Assembly (NCBI RefSeq): GCF_000189275.1
Contig: NZ_AEVT01000093.1
Span: 62,001-126,000, forward strand
Direction: 5' to 3'
DNA: 64,000 nt
Origin: Vibrio sinaloensis DSM 21326
GTDB taxonomy: Bacteria; Pseudomonadota; Gammaproteobacteria; Enterobacterales; Vibrionaceae
Both the position numbers and the translations under genes were made by a program. Position 1 is the stretch's first letter. Every line of letters begins with the position of its first letter. A model generated the notes under the pieces. That model was not told where the DNA came from and did not search any database. It saw only the letters and a list, made by a program, of their open reading frames with translations. Below, in pieces: positions 28,298 through 37,703 of the stretch.

Positions 28298-28722
28298 CGT
28301 TCCATCCTTAAAGATGTCTTCATTGTGTTGTTACCGTCGGTCAACTCACCAACCCATGTCATGGCTTCTAAAGTGCAGACAGGTAGCATCAGTTCCCCTT
28401 TATAAAGGTCGTCTGCCCCTTTGGTGAGCTTAAACACTGTTGTGCCCATTTCCATCTCGTAGCCTTCGAGAGTAAGCAGCAGATAGTCTGCTTCCGATGA
28501 TGGCCACTCCACTTGCATCTGAGTTGCAATTAAAGGCTGGCTGATGTCTCGGTCTAGTATGACGGTAATATCGCCTTGTTTGCAGGCTTGAGTCGACATT
28601 AAGCAATAGTCATCGAGTGAAATGGGTGAACGTTGTTCTTGTACCCATTCGTGTATGTCGTCGGCAAAGAAGCCAGCGCACAACGCGACAACGATCAACG
28701 GGAATTTGATGAATGAAGACAC
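28294..28722 (-). CDS. Unknown membrane-anchored protein leading the SCO-PCu(A)C operon
   Basis: A 142-aa protein with an uncleaved or cleaved N-terminal hydrophobic helix (residues 4-20), followed by a periplasmic beta-rich domain. It contains three cysteines after the helix (YCLMSTQAC and PVCTLE) and Met-rich EMEMG. I do not recognise a named family. Its stop overlaps the SCO start by 4 bp, so it is translationally coupled to copper delivery genes. A role in oxidase or copper-site assembly is inferred from context only. Confidence 0.75.
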   Translation of the reverse strand: MSSFIKFPLIVVALCAGFFADDIHEWVQEQRSPISLDDYCLMSTQACKQGDITVILDRDISQPLIATQMQVEWPSSEADYLLLTLEGYEMEMGTTVFKLTKGADDLYKGELMLPVCTLEAMTWVGELTDGNNTMKTSLRMER

Positions 28723-28819
28723 GGTTTTCTCTATGAAATTTTAAAGTCGAGATCCTAGCACTTCACGAACCTAAATACATGAGATAACGCGTGATTCTGT
28801 GCAGGCAATCAAGCGGAGA

Positions 28820-29359
28820 TTAGCGGCGCTTTGGGTTTGCTATGCCATAGATTGCGTGATCCAAAATGCGGTCGGCCACTTTTTCTCTATTGGTGATAAT
28901 ACCTTCTAAGGTCATTCCTACACGTTCTGCTACGGCACGACTAGCGGTGTTGTCTTTAGCTGCCGCGAGCTGTACTTTCTCCATTCCTAGTTCATTAAAC
29001 GCCATATCGATCAGTGTGGTCACCACTCGGGCCATGATCCCCTTACCTTGGTGTGCTTGAGAAAGCCAATAACCGACTTCCGCAGTCAATGTGTCGTAAT
29101 TAATCGTGTTGAAGCTGCAGTTTCCGACAATCTCACCTTTATACACAATGGCGCATGTCATTGATTTACCGTCGGCGTAGTCGTGCAGAGATTTTTGGAT
29201 AAAGAGTTTAAAGTCTTGCTCAGACTGACAATGAGGCGGCCAAGCTAACCATTGCGATAAATAATCCAGCTGCTGGGAAACCAACTCCGTGTATCTGGTG
29301 GCAAATGACTCTTGAATCAGAGCAAGTTTTAGCTCCTCGTCGATGGTTTTGGTAAACAT
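28820..29359 (-). CDS. GNAT N-acetyltransferase (RimJ/RimL-like)
   Basis: A 179-aa GNAT enzyme starting at 29359, where AGAGGGAATT gives the ribosome site; the ATG at 29401 lacks one. The fold signatures are AEVGYWLSQAHQGKGIM (acetyl-CoA loop around residue 100) and KVQLAAAKDNTASRAVAERV. It resembles RimL-type transferases acting on ribosomal proteins, antibiotics or small amines; the acceptor is unknown. Confidence 0.88.
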   Translation of the reverse strand: MFTKTIDEELKLALIQESFATRYTELVSQQLDYLSQWLAWPPHCQSEQDFKLFIQKSLHDYADGKSMTCAIVYKGEIVGNCSFNTINYDTLTAEVGYWLSQAHQGKGIMARVVTTLIDMAFNELGMEKVQLAAAKDNTASRAVAERVGMTLEGIITNREKVADRILDHAIYGIANPKRR

Positions 29360-29587
29360 AATTCCCTCTATGAGTCTGGTTTGATAACTTGAATGTAACA
29401 AACAAAGACTGGTACGACCATAACTACTTCAAATAATTGGCTTTTTGTGTGGCACGAAATTATTGCGTTACGTTACGTAAATCACAAATATGTAAATAGC
29501 CGTTATCTTGGTGTGGTTTTTATCTACCACTTTAGTTTACCCTTTCGCTCACAAAAATAATGATTAAAAACGTTGGTGCGGAAATAT

Positions 29588-30865
29588 ATGGAAGTGTCAC
29601 TTGATAACGTGAGCGTAGACTTACGTCAGGTGTTGTTTGAAATGGCGAGTGCATTGGATGCGGTAGGTGTGGATGATATTCATCATGGTCACCGTGTCGC
29701 TTACATTGCTTACCGATGTGCTCAGCGCATGGGCTGGGGGGAAGAAAGAGCACAGATAGCGTTTTCGCTCGGCTTAATTCACGATTGCGGGGTCACTCAA
29801 TCAGAAGAGCGAGCGGCACTGTTTGCTGAAATGGCGCCTCAAGATACGTTGAATCATTGCCTCAAAGGCTATCAATTACTCAAAGCCTGTCAGCCATTAT
29901 CAGTATTAGCGATGCCTATTTTGCATCACCATACTTGGTGGTGCGAGCTGAATACTTTGCCGGAAGTTTCAGAAGAAGATAAGCAGTTTGCTGCGTTGAT
30001 CTTTATGTCAGACCGAGTGGACTATCTGCACGCGAATTACTGCCCTGACAGTTACGGGAATGTCACTCATAAAAGCCGCAAAGTCATCAGCCAAGAACTG
30101 TTAGCCAATACAGGAATCATGTTCGAGCCCAATCAGGTCCAGCATATGGTTGAGTTGCTTGATAGCGATGATTTTTGGTTCTCAATGGACTCGCGTTATA
30201 TCGAGAGTTTAGCGAACCGGTTTGATGCGGTGCCGTTTTTTTCCACTCAACTTGCGTTGGAAGAGACGATTTCCGTCGCTGAGTTTTTTGCTCAGATTGT
30301 TGATGCAAAAAGCTCGTTCACCTTTGAACACTCACGCAATGTTGCCAAGCTGACCGAGTTTCTTGGCTTTCAGTTAGGCTACTCCGAGCGTTTTCAACGC
30401 ATGCTCTACTTGGCGGGGTTAGTTCATGATATTGGCAAGCTTAAAACCCCGGTTGATATCCTGCATAAGCCAAGTTTGCTAACTGAAGAAGAATATGTGT
30501 GCATTCGTCGTCATGCGACAGATACTCGCCATGCGTTGATGAAAATGTTTCATTGTCAGGAAGTGATTGATTGGGCATCCAACCATCATGAGCGGTTAGA
30601 TGGTAGCGGCTATCCGCTAGGCAAGATGGCTGATGAGCTTGATCAACCCAGTCGAATAGTCGCAATTGCGGACGTATTTCAAGCTTTGACGCAATCTCGT
30701 CCCTATCGAGAAGGCGTGCCTCTGAGCGAGGCGATGAAGATTATCTCAGAGCTGGTGGAAGACAATAAACTCGACCAAACGGTTTTTCGCTGCTTACAAC
30801 ACTATGATCATAAGTGTTATGCCTTGTCTATCGGTGAGAGCAACTATGAAACAGCCAGCGCGTGA
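29588..30865 (+). CDS. Tandem HD / HD-GYP c-di-GMP phosphodiesterase-like protein
   Basis: A 425-aa soluble protein with two HD-type domains. The N-terminal one (about residues 10-200) has HHGHRVAYIA, LIHDCG, LHHHTWW and SDRVD but no GYP signature. The C-terminal one (about 220-420) is a full HD-GYP: HDIGK at H280-D281, HHERLDGSGYP at 333-343 and ADVFQAL. HD-GYP proteins hydrolyse c-di-GMP to GMP using a di- or tri-metal centre. The ATG at 29588 follows GCGGAAAT; TTG 29573 or GTG 29576 are alternatives. It is monocistronic. Confidence 0.9.
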   Translation: MEVSLDNVSVDLRQVLFEMASALDAVGVDDIHHGHRVAYIAYRCAQRMGWGEERAQIAFSLGLIHDCGVTQSEERAALFAEMAPQDTLNHCLKGYQLLKACQPLSVLAMPILHHHTWWCELNTLPEVSEEDKQFAALIFMSDRVDYLHANYCPDSYGNVTHKSRKVISQELLANTGIMFEPNQVQHMVELLDSDDFWFSMDSRYIESLANRFDAVPFFSTQLALEETISVAEFFAQIVDAKSSFTFEHSRNVAKLTEFLGFQLGYSERFQRMLYLAGLVHDIGKLKTPVDILHKPSLLTEEEYVCIRRHATDTRHALMKMFHCQEVIDWASNHHERLDGSGYPLGKMADELDQPSRIVAIADVFQALTQSRPYREGVPLSEAMKIISELVEDNKLDQTVFRCLQHYDHKCYALSIGESNYETASA

Positions 30866-30877
30866 TGCGCTGGCTGT
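30851..30877. terminator. 11-bp hairpin at the 3' end of the HD-GYP gene
   Basis: ACAGCCAGCGC/GCGCTGGCTGT with a 5-nt loop that contains the TGA stop codon. No T-run follows on the plus strand. It lies between convergent genes 20 bp apart and may block read-through on both sides. Confidence 0.5.
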
Positions 30878-30885
30878 GATTGACA

Positions 30886-31524
30886 TTATTCAGCAAGAAT
30901 CGCTTGTTTAAAGCGCTGTTTGGTTTCGGCATCCGCCTTGTCATACCAAAAGTGCAGCATCTGCTCTGCAGTGTTGTCTCCTTTGAGATCTTTTTGCGGC
31001 ATCGTGGCTGGTAAGGTAACCGGTACGGCGGCGCTGCCGACAGCGGCGACACCATTTCCACGATTGTATTCTGCGATTTCAAGCTTGTAGTTACGTCCAA
31101 TCTGCATGCCTTCTTTTGCCAATTGCTCTTGGCTGACAGCTACTGCATTTCCATTGCCATCAACCAATCCCCATTGGGCAGACTTGATGTTTTGTTTGGC
31201 TTCTCGGCTATTGCGATACTTTGGCAGTGAAAACGTCAACTCACTATCTTGGGCGGTAAACTTCGCAACGATAGGATCGCTTTCTAAGATGATGCGATCG
31301 TTACCTTGAGTGAAATAAGGCTTGTACAAGAACAGGATCTGGTTTTCACCATCGGGTAGCGTTAAGGTTTTCTCTGCGGAGAACAGCCCGCCCGATACCT
31401 CTGCTTTGTCTTGGTTAGCCAGCAAGACTTCGACCGTATCAGGGATGGAAATAGTGACATCAGCTGCGGCCATTCCACTTGCGAAAAGCGCGCTGAGTGC
31501 GACAAGAGATGCTTTCATTTTCAT
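30886..31524 (-). CDS. DUF2057 family secreted protein (YccT-like)
   Basis: A 212-aa protein with a signal peptide (MKMKASLVALSALFASGMAA, cleavage near residue 21), then DVTISIPDTVEVLLANQ and a DUF2057 body. Function of the family is unknown; E. coli YccT has been linked to curli control. The start was set at 31524 because it gives the expected signal peptide; the frame is open to 31578 but no upstream ATG has a good ribosome site. Confidence 0.85.
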   Translation of the reverse strand: MKMKASLVALSALFASGMAAADVTISIPDTVEVLLANQDKAEVSGGLFSAEKTLTLPDGENQILFLYKPYFTQGNDRIILESDPIVAKFTAQDSELTFSLPKYRNSREAKQNIKSAQWGLVDGNGNAVAVSQEQLAKEGMQIGRNYKLEIAEYNRGNGVAAVGSAAVPVTLPATMPQKDLKGDNTAEQMLHFWYDKADAETKQRFKQAILAE

Positions 31525-31747
31525 AATCAGTGCCATCTGAGTTGTTGAATCCTTACTTTGCCTAGGCGACCTACGCAATGCAATCTAATTGATAGCCTAA
31601 GCGCTACATTTTACCGAGCTCTGACTTTCATTACCCCCATAATTACCAATAGGCGATTGATAAAAATGCGTGACGTTTCACGGTAACCGAACCAGTATGA
31701 CACTATATTGAAAGGACAGTTTTACCACCAACGATAAGGACAACGCT

Positions 31748-31849
31748 ATGAATTGCATTTGGATGCACGACAGCCGCTACGTGTTGTCGTCATGGTATAA
31801 CTTGGATTACTGCCTCTCACTACAAAGCAAAGAAACAGACTCGCTTTAA
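31748..31849 (+). CDS. tnaC: TnaC-like tryptophanase leader peptide
   Basis: A 33-codon ORF starting 209 bp before tnaA, with AAGGACAACGCT before its ATG. The peptide has W16-Y-N-L-D20, which aligns with E. coli TnaC W12-F-N-I-D16; these Trp and Asp residues act in the exit tunnel to stall the ribosome when tryptophan is bound. Unlike E. coli TnaC there is no Pro before the stop; the peptide runs 13 residues past the Asp and ends in ETDSL. Position, spacing and motif support the call; the stalling mechanism in this variant is inferred. Confidence 0.85.
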   Translation: MNCIWMHDSRYVLSSWYNLDYCLSLQSKETDSL

Positions 31850-31956
31850 CTTCCTTTGAGCGCCTCGCTCTGGTGCGCAAGCACACCAAAAAAATCAAAC
31901 AACAATACTTCATGCAGAAACTCTGTAGGAAGCGATCTATATAAAGGAAATTAAAG
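31850..31956 (+). promoter_or_regulatory. tnaC-tnaA attenuation spacer
   Basis: A 107-bp unstructured, C-rich spacer where Rho would load when the leader ribosome leaves. CGCTCTGG at about 31867-31874 resembles the boxA element described beside E. coli tnaC. AAAGGAAATTAAAG near the end is the tnaA ribosome site. No intrinsic terminator is seen, in line with Rho-dependent control. Confidence 0.5.
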
Positions 31957-33354
31957 ATGAAACGTATTCCAGAACCTTTTCGCATCAAAATGGTTGAGCC
32001 AATCAAAATGACCACTTACCAAGACCGAGTGGAAGCGCTGAACGAAGCAGGGCTGAACCCGTTTTTGTTAAGAAGTGATGATGTCTATATTGATCTGCTG
32101 ACAGACTCGGGTACCGGTGCGATGAGCGACAACCAATGGGCCGGGATCATGATGGGAGACGAATCCTACGCAGGGAGCCGCAATTACTACAACCTATGTA
32201 ATGCGGTTGAACATTTCTTTGGTTATAAACTCACGGTTCCCGCGCACCAAGGTAGAGGGGCAGAACAAATCCTATTTCCGGCACTGATTGAACGTATGCG
32301 CAGCGTGCGCGGAGGTAGCGATCCTGTCTTTATCTCCAACTACCATTTTGATACGACAGCGGGCCACATCGAGCTTAATGGCGGTAAAGCGATAAATGTG
32401 GTTGACGAGCATGCATTTGACACCACGACGCCATACGATTGGAAAGGTAACTTTGATCTGCAAAAACTTGAGGCGACGATTGAAGAGCATGGGGCGAAAA
32501 ATATCTGCGCCATTATTACTACGGTGACCTGTAATAGCTCCGGCGGTCAGCCTGTCTCAATGGCAAACATGCGAGCGGTGTACGAGATTGCGGTCAAAAA
32601 TGATATTCCGGTTGTGATTGATTCGGCGCGTTACTGTGAAAATGCCTACTTTATTAAACAGCGTGAAGAGGGTTATCAAGATAAGTCGATTCTAGAGATC
32701 ATCCGAGAAATGTACCAATACGGCGATATGCTAACGATGTCGGCGAAGAAAGACCCAATGGTTAATATTGGTGGCATGTGCTGTATTCGCGATCATAAAG
32801 AGTTGTTCCAAGCGGTTCAGACTCGTTGTGTCCCTATGGAAGGGTTTGTTACCTACGGTGGTATGGCTGGGCGCGACATGGAAGCGCTTGCCAGAGGATT
32901 ATATGAAGGGGCAGATGAAGACTACCTCCACTATCGTATTAGCCAGGTACAGTATTTGGGTGAACGATTAAGAGAAGCGGGTATTCCAATTCAATATCCG
33001 ACGGGGGGGCATGCGGTGTTTGTCGATGCGGCTAAGATCTTACCGCATATCCCTGCCGATGAGTTTCCTGCTCAAGTATTGTGTAACGCACTTTACTTAG
33101 AAGCGGGAGTTCGCGCGGTTGAGATTGGCTCACTTCTGCTAGGGCGCGACCCTGAGACTGGCGAGCAAAAAGCCTCTGAGCTTGAGTTGATGCGCTTAAC
33201 CATCCCACGCCGCGTTTATACCAATGATCACATGGACTACATCGCCGATGCCATCATCGCGCTAAAAGAGAGTGCGCATGAGCTTAAAGGGCTGACATTC
33301 GATTACGAGCCACCGGTATTGCGACACTTTACTGCGAGGTTTAAATCCAAATAG
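31957..33354 (+). CDS. tnaA: Tryptophanase
   Basis: A 465-aa PLP enzyme that splits L-tryptophan to indole, pyruvate and ammonia. The sequence starts with [20 protein letters not shown] as in E. coli TnaA. The PLP-binding motif is SAKKD at residues 262-266, with K265 as the expected Schiff-base lysine, followed by MVNIGG. Indole is a signal molecule in vibrios. No tnaB permease gene follows; a terminator ends the unit. Induction by tryptophan through the tnaC leader is expected. Confidence 0.97.
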   Translation: MKRIPEPFRIKMVEPIKMTTYQDRVEALNEAGLNPFLLRSDDVYIDLLTDSGTGAMSDNQWAGIMMGDESYAGSRNYYNLCNAVEHFFGYKLTVPAHQGRGAEQILFPALIERMRSVRGGSDPVFISNYHFDTTAGHIELNGGKAINVVDEHAFDTTTPYDWKGNFDLQKLEATIEEHGAKNICAIITTVTCNSSGGQPVSMANMRAVYEIAVKNDIPVVIDSARYCENAYFIKQREEGYQDKSILEIIREMYQYGDMLTMSAKKDPMVNIGGMCCIRDHKELFQAVQTRCVPMEGFVTYGGMAGRDMEALARGLYEGADEDYLHYRISQVQYLGERLREAGIPIQYPTGGHAVFVDAAKILPHIPADEFPAQVLCNALYLEAGVRAVEIGSLLLGRDPETGEQKASELELMRLTIPRRVYTNDHMDYIADAIIALKESAHELKGLTFDYEPPVLRHFTARFKSK

Positions 33355-33385
33355 TCGCCATCGCAATGAGTTCTGGCCTTCTGCA

Positions 33386-33416
33386 CTGCCCCGCTGATTT
33401 TCAGTGGGGCAGTTTT
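33386..33416 (+). terminator. Rho-independent terminator after tnaA
   Basis: A stem of about 12 bp (CTGCCCCGCTGA/TCAGTGGGGCAG, one G-T pair) is followed by TTTT, 32 bp after the stop. Confidence 0.85.
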
Positions 33417-33705
33417 CTATATTATTTCAATAAGAACATTTAGTTACTGATACTGGATTTTGTCTATAAGCATAAAGTTTCTGCTGCAACTGGATGAGTT
33501 TGTAAATTTTGACTCAGTCTCTGATTTGCAATGCAACAATTTGCTAACAACCATGTGAATTTTGACTTTGTCTCGTAAAGCACTTTTATTTTTTTCATCT
33601 AAAAAAAAGTCTCTTAAATACTGAAGAGGATGTTCTTCGTCTGTTGTAGAGGAACAGATTGAACTCTGAATTTAGAGTGAACTTCAAGGAATGAGAGAAA
33701 TAGAT
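33417..33705. promoter_or_regulatory. chiA upstream region
   Basis: About 290 bp of AT-rich DNA without a gene. It should carry the chitin-inducible promoter of chiA. I cannot point to a specific operator. Confidence 0.4.
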
Positions 33706-36243
33706 ATGAATCGTATTACTTTGTGTGCAGCGAGCATTGCGATGGCCATTTCTGGTGCATCGATGGCAGCACCGACCGCCCCAAGTGTCGACGTATATGG
33801 CTCCAACAACCTACAATTTTCTAAAATCGAACTCGCCATGGAAACCACCTCTGGCTACAACCAGATGGTGAAGTACAATGACGAAGCAAACATCACTGTT
33901 AAATTTAACCAGTGGAGTGGTGGAACCGGAGACACCTACAAAATCTTGTTCGATGGCGTAGAAGTCGCAACAGGGCCAATCTCTGGTAGCCAAACTGCGG
34001 CTAACTTCACCTATGGTCAAGGTGGTCGCTATCAAATGACGATAGAAGCGTGTGATGCGACGGGATGTAGCACCAGTGCTCCTGCAGAAATCGTCGTTGC
34101 GGACACGGATGGTTCGCACTTACCGCCTTTGACGATGAACGTCGATCCAAACAATAAATCTTACAACACGGACCCTAGCACGGTTGTCGGTACTTACTTC
34201 GTGGAATGGGGTATTTACGGCCGTAAGTACACAGTAGATAACATTCCAGCCGACAATCTGACTCACATTCTGTACGGCTTTATCCCTATCTGTGGTCCAA
34301 ATGAATCGGTTAAGTCAGTGGGTGGCAATAGCTTTAATGCTCTGCAAACCGCTTGTCAGGGTGTGCCAGACTATGAAGTTGTCATCCATGACCCTTGGGC
34401 GGCATATCAGAAAAGTTTCCCTCAAGCAGGCCACGAGTACAGCTCTCCAATCAAGGGTAACTACGCAATGCTGATGGCATTGAAACAACGTAACCCAGAT
34501 CTAAAGATTATCCCTTCTATTGGTGGTTGGACGCTTTCTGACCCATTCTATGATTTCGTTGATAAAACCAATCGTGACACTTTCGTTGCGTCAGTGAAGC
34601 GTTTCCTCAAAACTTGGAAATTCTATGACGGTGTAGATATTGACTGGGAATTCCCAGGTGGTGATGGCGCTGCGGCAGACAAAGGTGACCCAGTAAATGA
34701 TGGCCCAGCTTACATTGCGTTGATGCAAGAGCTACGAGTGATGCTCGATGAGCTAGAGCTGGAAACAGGCCGTACTTATGAGCTGACTTCGGCAATTGGT
34801 GTGGGTCATGACAAGATTGAAGATGTGAACTACGGCGAAGCGATTCAGTACATGGATTACATCTTCGCGATGACTTACGACTTCTACGGTGCGTGGAACA
34901 ATGTTGTCGGTCACCAAACGGCGCTCTACTGTGGCAGCTTTATGCGTCCGGGTCAGTGTGATGGCACAGGCGTTGACGAAACAGGCAAGCCATATGAAGG
35001 GCCTGCTTATACCGCCGATACGGGCATTCAATTGTTACTCGCGCAGGGCGTTCCTGCTAACAAGTTAGTGCTTGGTACTGCAATGTACGGCCGTGGCTGG
35101 GAAGGTGTCACGCCAGATACCTTAACGGATCCGAACGATCCAATGACAGGTAAAGCGACTGGCAAGCTAAGCGGCACGACAGAGCAAGGTGTTTGGGAAG
35201 ATGGTGTAATCGACTACAAAGGCCTGAAAACCTACATGCTAGGGGACAATAAACAAGGTGTGAATGGCTTTGAGTACGGTTACGACGAGCAAGCTGAAGC
35301 ACCATGGGTTTGGAACCGCACCACGGGGGAGTTGATTACTTTTGATGACGACCGCTCAGTGAAAGCAAAAGGCGCATATGCTCGCTCTCTTGGCTTAGCG
35401 GGTCTGTTCTCTTGGGAGATAGATGCAGATAACGGTGATATCCTAAATGCGATGCATGAAGGCCTAGCTGGTGGCACTCCAGCGAATCGCGCACCAACGG
35501 CGAGTGCTGGTGCAGACGTTACTGTAGTTGGCCCTGCAAGTGTTGTACTCGATGGCTCAGCCTCTAAAGATTCGGATGGTACGCTTGCGAGCTATCAGTG
35601 GACTCAGGTTTCAGGTGCGCCAGTTACGTTACAAGGTACCAACAGCGCAACAGCAAGCTTCGACGTAATAGAGGTGGCTCAAGCTGAAACGCTTGGCTTT
35701 AAGCTAACCGTGACTGATAACGAAGGTGCCAGCGCGTCAGATACGGTTGTTGTGACGGTGAATCCAAAAGACTTACCGCCAGTAAACCAAGCGCCTGTCG
35801 CGGCTGTATCTGCTCCTGCGAATGTGAACGCTGGAGACCTAGTTGTGGTTGACGCTTCGGCATCTTCTGATGCGGATAACGATACGCTTACATACACTTG
35901 GGACGTACCAGCAGGTCTAAGCGCAACAGTAGATGGTGCAACCGTCAGTTTCTTTGCAGCTGAGTACACGCAAGATACATCACTTGCCTTTACGGTCACA
36001 GTGAGCGATGGACAAGCCAATGCGTCAGCATCGACAACCGTAGTGGTTGCTAAGAAAACCACTGGTGGAGATGTTTGTAGCAACCTTTGGGACGCAAACA
36101 CTGTATACACTGGTGGAAATCAAGCGTCTTGGGCCGGTAAGGTGTGGGAAGCGAAGTGGTGGACGAAAGGTGACGATCCAACCAAGTCTGGTGAGTGGGG
36201 CGTATGGAAAGAAGTTGGCCCAGCAAGTTGTTCAACTAACTAA
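33706..36243 (+). CDS. chiA: Secreted GH18 chitinase A
   Basis: An 845-aa endochitinase. Domains in order: signal peptide (MNRITLCAASIAMAISGASM), ChiA N-terminal FnIII-like chitin-binding domain (about 22-135), GH18 barrel (about 160-590), two PKD/Ig-like domains (about 597-690 and 695-785), and a C-terminal CBM5/12 with WDANTVYTGG and conserved Trp residues. The catalytic motif DGVDIDWE spans 308-315, making E315 the proton donor. This equals the number used for V. harveyi chitinase A and supports the start at 33706 over the ATG at 33691. Two Cys bracket the C-terminal CBM. Confidence 0.97.
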   Translation: MNRITLCAASIAMAISGASMAAPTAPSVDVYGSNNLQFSKIELAMETTSGYNQMVKYNDEANITVKFNQWSGGTGDTYKILFDGVEVATGPISGSQTAANFTYGQGGRYQMTIEACDATGCSTSAPAEIVVADTDGSHLPPLTMNVDPNNKSYNTDPSTVVGTYFVEWGIYGRKYTVDNIPADNLTHILYGFIPICGPNESVKSVGGNSFNALQTACQGVPDYEVVIHDPWAAYQKSFPQAGHEYSSPIKGNYAMLMALKQRNPDLKIIPSIGGWTLSDPFYDFVDKTNRDTFVASVKRFLKTWKFYDGVDIDWEFPGGDGAAADKGDPVNDGPAYIALMQELRVMLDELELETGRTYELTSAIGVGHDKIEDVNYGEAIQYMDYIFAMTYDFYGAWNNVVGHQTALYCGSFMRPGQCDGTGVDETGKPYEGPAYTADTGIQLLLAQGVPANKLVLGTAMYGRGWEGVTPDTLTDPNDPMTGKATGKLSGTTEQGVWEDGVIDYKGLKTYMLGDNKQGVNGFEYGYDEQAEAPWVWNRTTGELITFDDDRSVKAKGAYARSLGLAGLFSWEIDADNGDILNAMHEGLAGGTPANRAPTASAGADVTVVGPASVVLDGSASKDSDGTLASYQWTQVSGAPVTLQGTNSATASFDVIEVAQAETLGFKLTVTDNEGASASDTVVVTVNPKDLPPVNQAPVAAVSAPANVNAGDLVVVDASASSDADNDTLTYTWDVPAGLSATVDGATVSFFAAEYTQDTSLAFTVTVSDGQANASASTTVVVAKKTTGGDVCSNLWDANTVYTGGNQASWAGKVWEAKWWTKGDDPTKSGEWGVWKEVGPASCSTN

Positions 36244-36273
36244 TCGCTTTTAACTTTAACCCTTTTGATCGTA

Positions 36274-36304
36274 AAGCCACTTGGTTCTGCCAGGTGGCTT
36301 TTTA
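36274..36304 (+). terminator. Rho-independent terminator after chiA
   Basis: The stem AAGCCACTTGG/CCAGGTGGCTT (one G-T pair) ends in TTTTT, 30 bp after the stop. Confidence 0.88.
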
Positions 36305-36446
36305 TATATCCAAAAGTACATAAATAGAAAGTTTAATTAGATGTGGTTATTTAGTACTAATCGCCATCATACGCTATGTTTTATGGAGTAAATTGCAATT
36401 TTCAGTTCGCGAATATCGACTTAACCATAGGCGGGAGGTAGTGGCT

Positions 36447-37703
36447 ATGCTTGCATTCAGGCGCTCAGGACGACGCAAAGCGCAGCAAGGGTTAACACTC
36501 GTAGTTATGACGGTGAGTATGGCCGTTATCGTTGGAGTTGCTGCTCTTTCCATTGATGCCAACCACCTTATGGTCTCAAAAAATCGATTACAAAATGCGC
36601 TCGACACGGCTGCGCTTGCCGGAGCGACCGTAGCGAATCGTACTTATGAAGAGGACGATGCAAAAGAAGCCATTGTTGAAGCTTACAACAAAGTGACTTC
36701 TGCGGCGGGCAATGATGAGCTCGTGTTAGCAGCATCTGATGACGGTACCAGTCTTAAATCCTTGACGATAGAGTATTCGGACAACGCCAATTCTGGCTTT
36801 TCAAGTAATTTCCCTTCTTCTGCTGACTACATCTACGTCCGGCTACAAGTGTCTAACGTCGAGTTGAGCGAGTATTTAGCAGGATTACTTGGTTACAGCA
36901 AATCAATCAACTCTAGTACGGTTGCAGGACCGGTTTTTGCTGATCGCACGTCCAATATCTTGCCGATAGGCATGTGTGAAGGGGATCTCGCAGGAGACCC
37001 AGCTTATCCCGCTGGTTATGAAATAGGGACGACTTACGAAATTAAGTCAGGCAGTCAATCCGATGACCCTGACGGTTTAGGCGCGGGTAACTACCATTTG
37101 CTGGATGTAGGCAGCGGTAAATCAGCAGTGAGTGATGCCTTGGTTGGTAAGAATACGGTGGTGGTAACGGTTGATGAGTCTATTGATTCGGAGACGGGTA
37201 ATGCTGTGGGGGCAACAGACAGCATCGATAGTCGTTTTGAAGGCAAGACTCTTGATGGCGTTTATTATCCGCCTGATCTTATTACTACCGAGCCCAGTCC
37301 TAATATCACAACGGATAACCTTGCCGAGCATAACGCTTCAACGGCTGATGATAAATTGACTTATAACAAGTATTTAGCTAATACAAAAGCTTGCCTTGAT
37401 GACAAAGATTGTCTGTCAGGCGGCGGCGCTGCATGGCGCAGAGTTTTACCAGTACCGATTCTAGATTGTGACTCAGCATTTAAAGCTGGGGGTAAAATCG
37501 AGTTTAATGTTAACAGTATCGGCTGCTTTTTTATGACTCAACGTTATTCTTCATCACAAAGCAACGGTAAGCTTGGCCAACAAAGTATTTTTGGTGAGTT
37601 CATTAACCACTGCTCAGTAGTCGAAGGTGGGGCAACCGACACAGATACAGGCATTACGCGGATTGTTTTATTTAAAGACCCTAACACGGTAGGAGGGTCT
37701 TAA
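36447..37703 (+). CDS. TadG-like pilus assembly protein
   Basis: A 418-aa protein with an N-terminal hydrophobic helix and the TadG/Tad-like signature: QQGLTLVVMTVSMAVIVGVA, then ALSIDANHLMVSKNRLQNAL and DTAALAGA. The remaining 350 residues are periplasmic and variable, with Cys pairs late in the protein. The ATG at 36447 follows GGGAGGT; an upstream TTG at 36393 lacks a ribosome site. It is first in a three-gene operon with one-base and four-base overlaps. Confidence 0.85.
   Translation: MLAFRRSGRRKAQQGLTLVVMTVSMAVIVGVAALSIDANHLMVSKNRLQNALDTAALAGATVANRTYEEDDAKEAIVEAYNKVTSAAGNDELVLAASDDGTSLKSLTIEYSDNANSGFSSNFPSSADYIYVRLQVSNVELSEYLAGLLGYSKSINSSTVAGPVFADRTSNILPIGMCEGDLAGDPAYPAGYEIGTTYEIKSGSQSDDPDGLGAGNYHLLDVGSGKSAVSDALVGKNTVVVTVDESIDSETGNAVGATDSIDSRFEGKTLDGVYYPPDLITTEPSPNITTDNLAEHNASTADDKLTYNKYLANTKACLDDKDCLSGGGAAWRRVLPVPILDCDSAFKAGGKIEFNVNSIGCFFMTQRYSSSQSNGKLGQQSIFGEFINHCSVVEGGATDTDTGITRIVLFKDPNTVGGS

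Noticed and set aside
31670..31690. GTGACGTTTCAC before tnaC as a CRP site
   Set aside because: The half-sites are separated by 4 bp rather than 6, so it does not fit CRP.
31746..32015. 89-codon minus-strand frame across the tnaC-tnaA leader
   Set aside because: Antisense to tnaC and the start of tnaA; the plus-strand leader explains the region.
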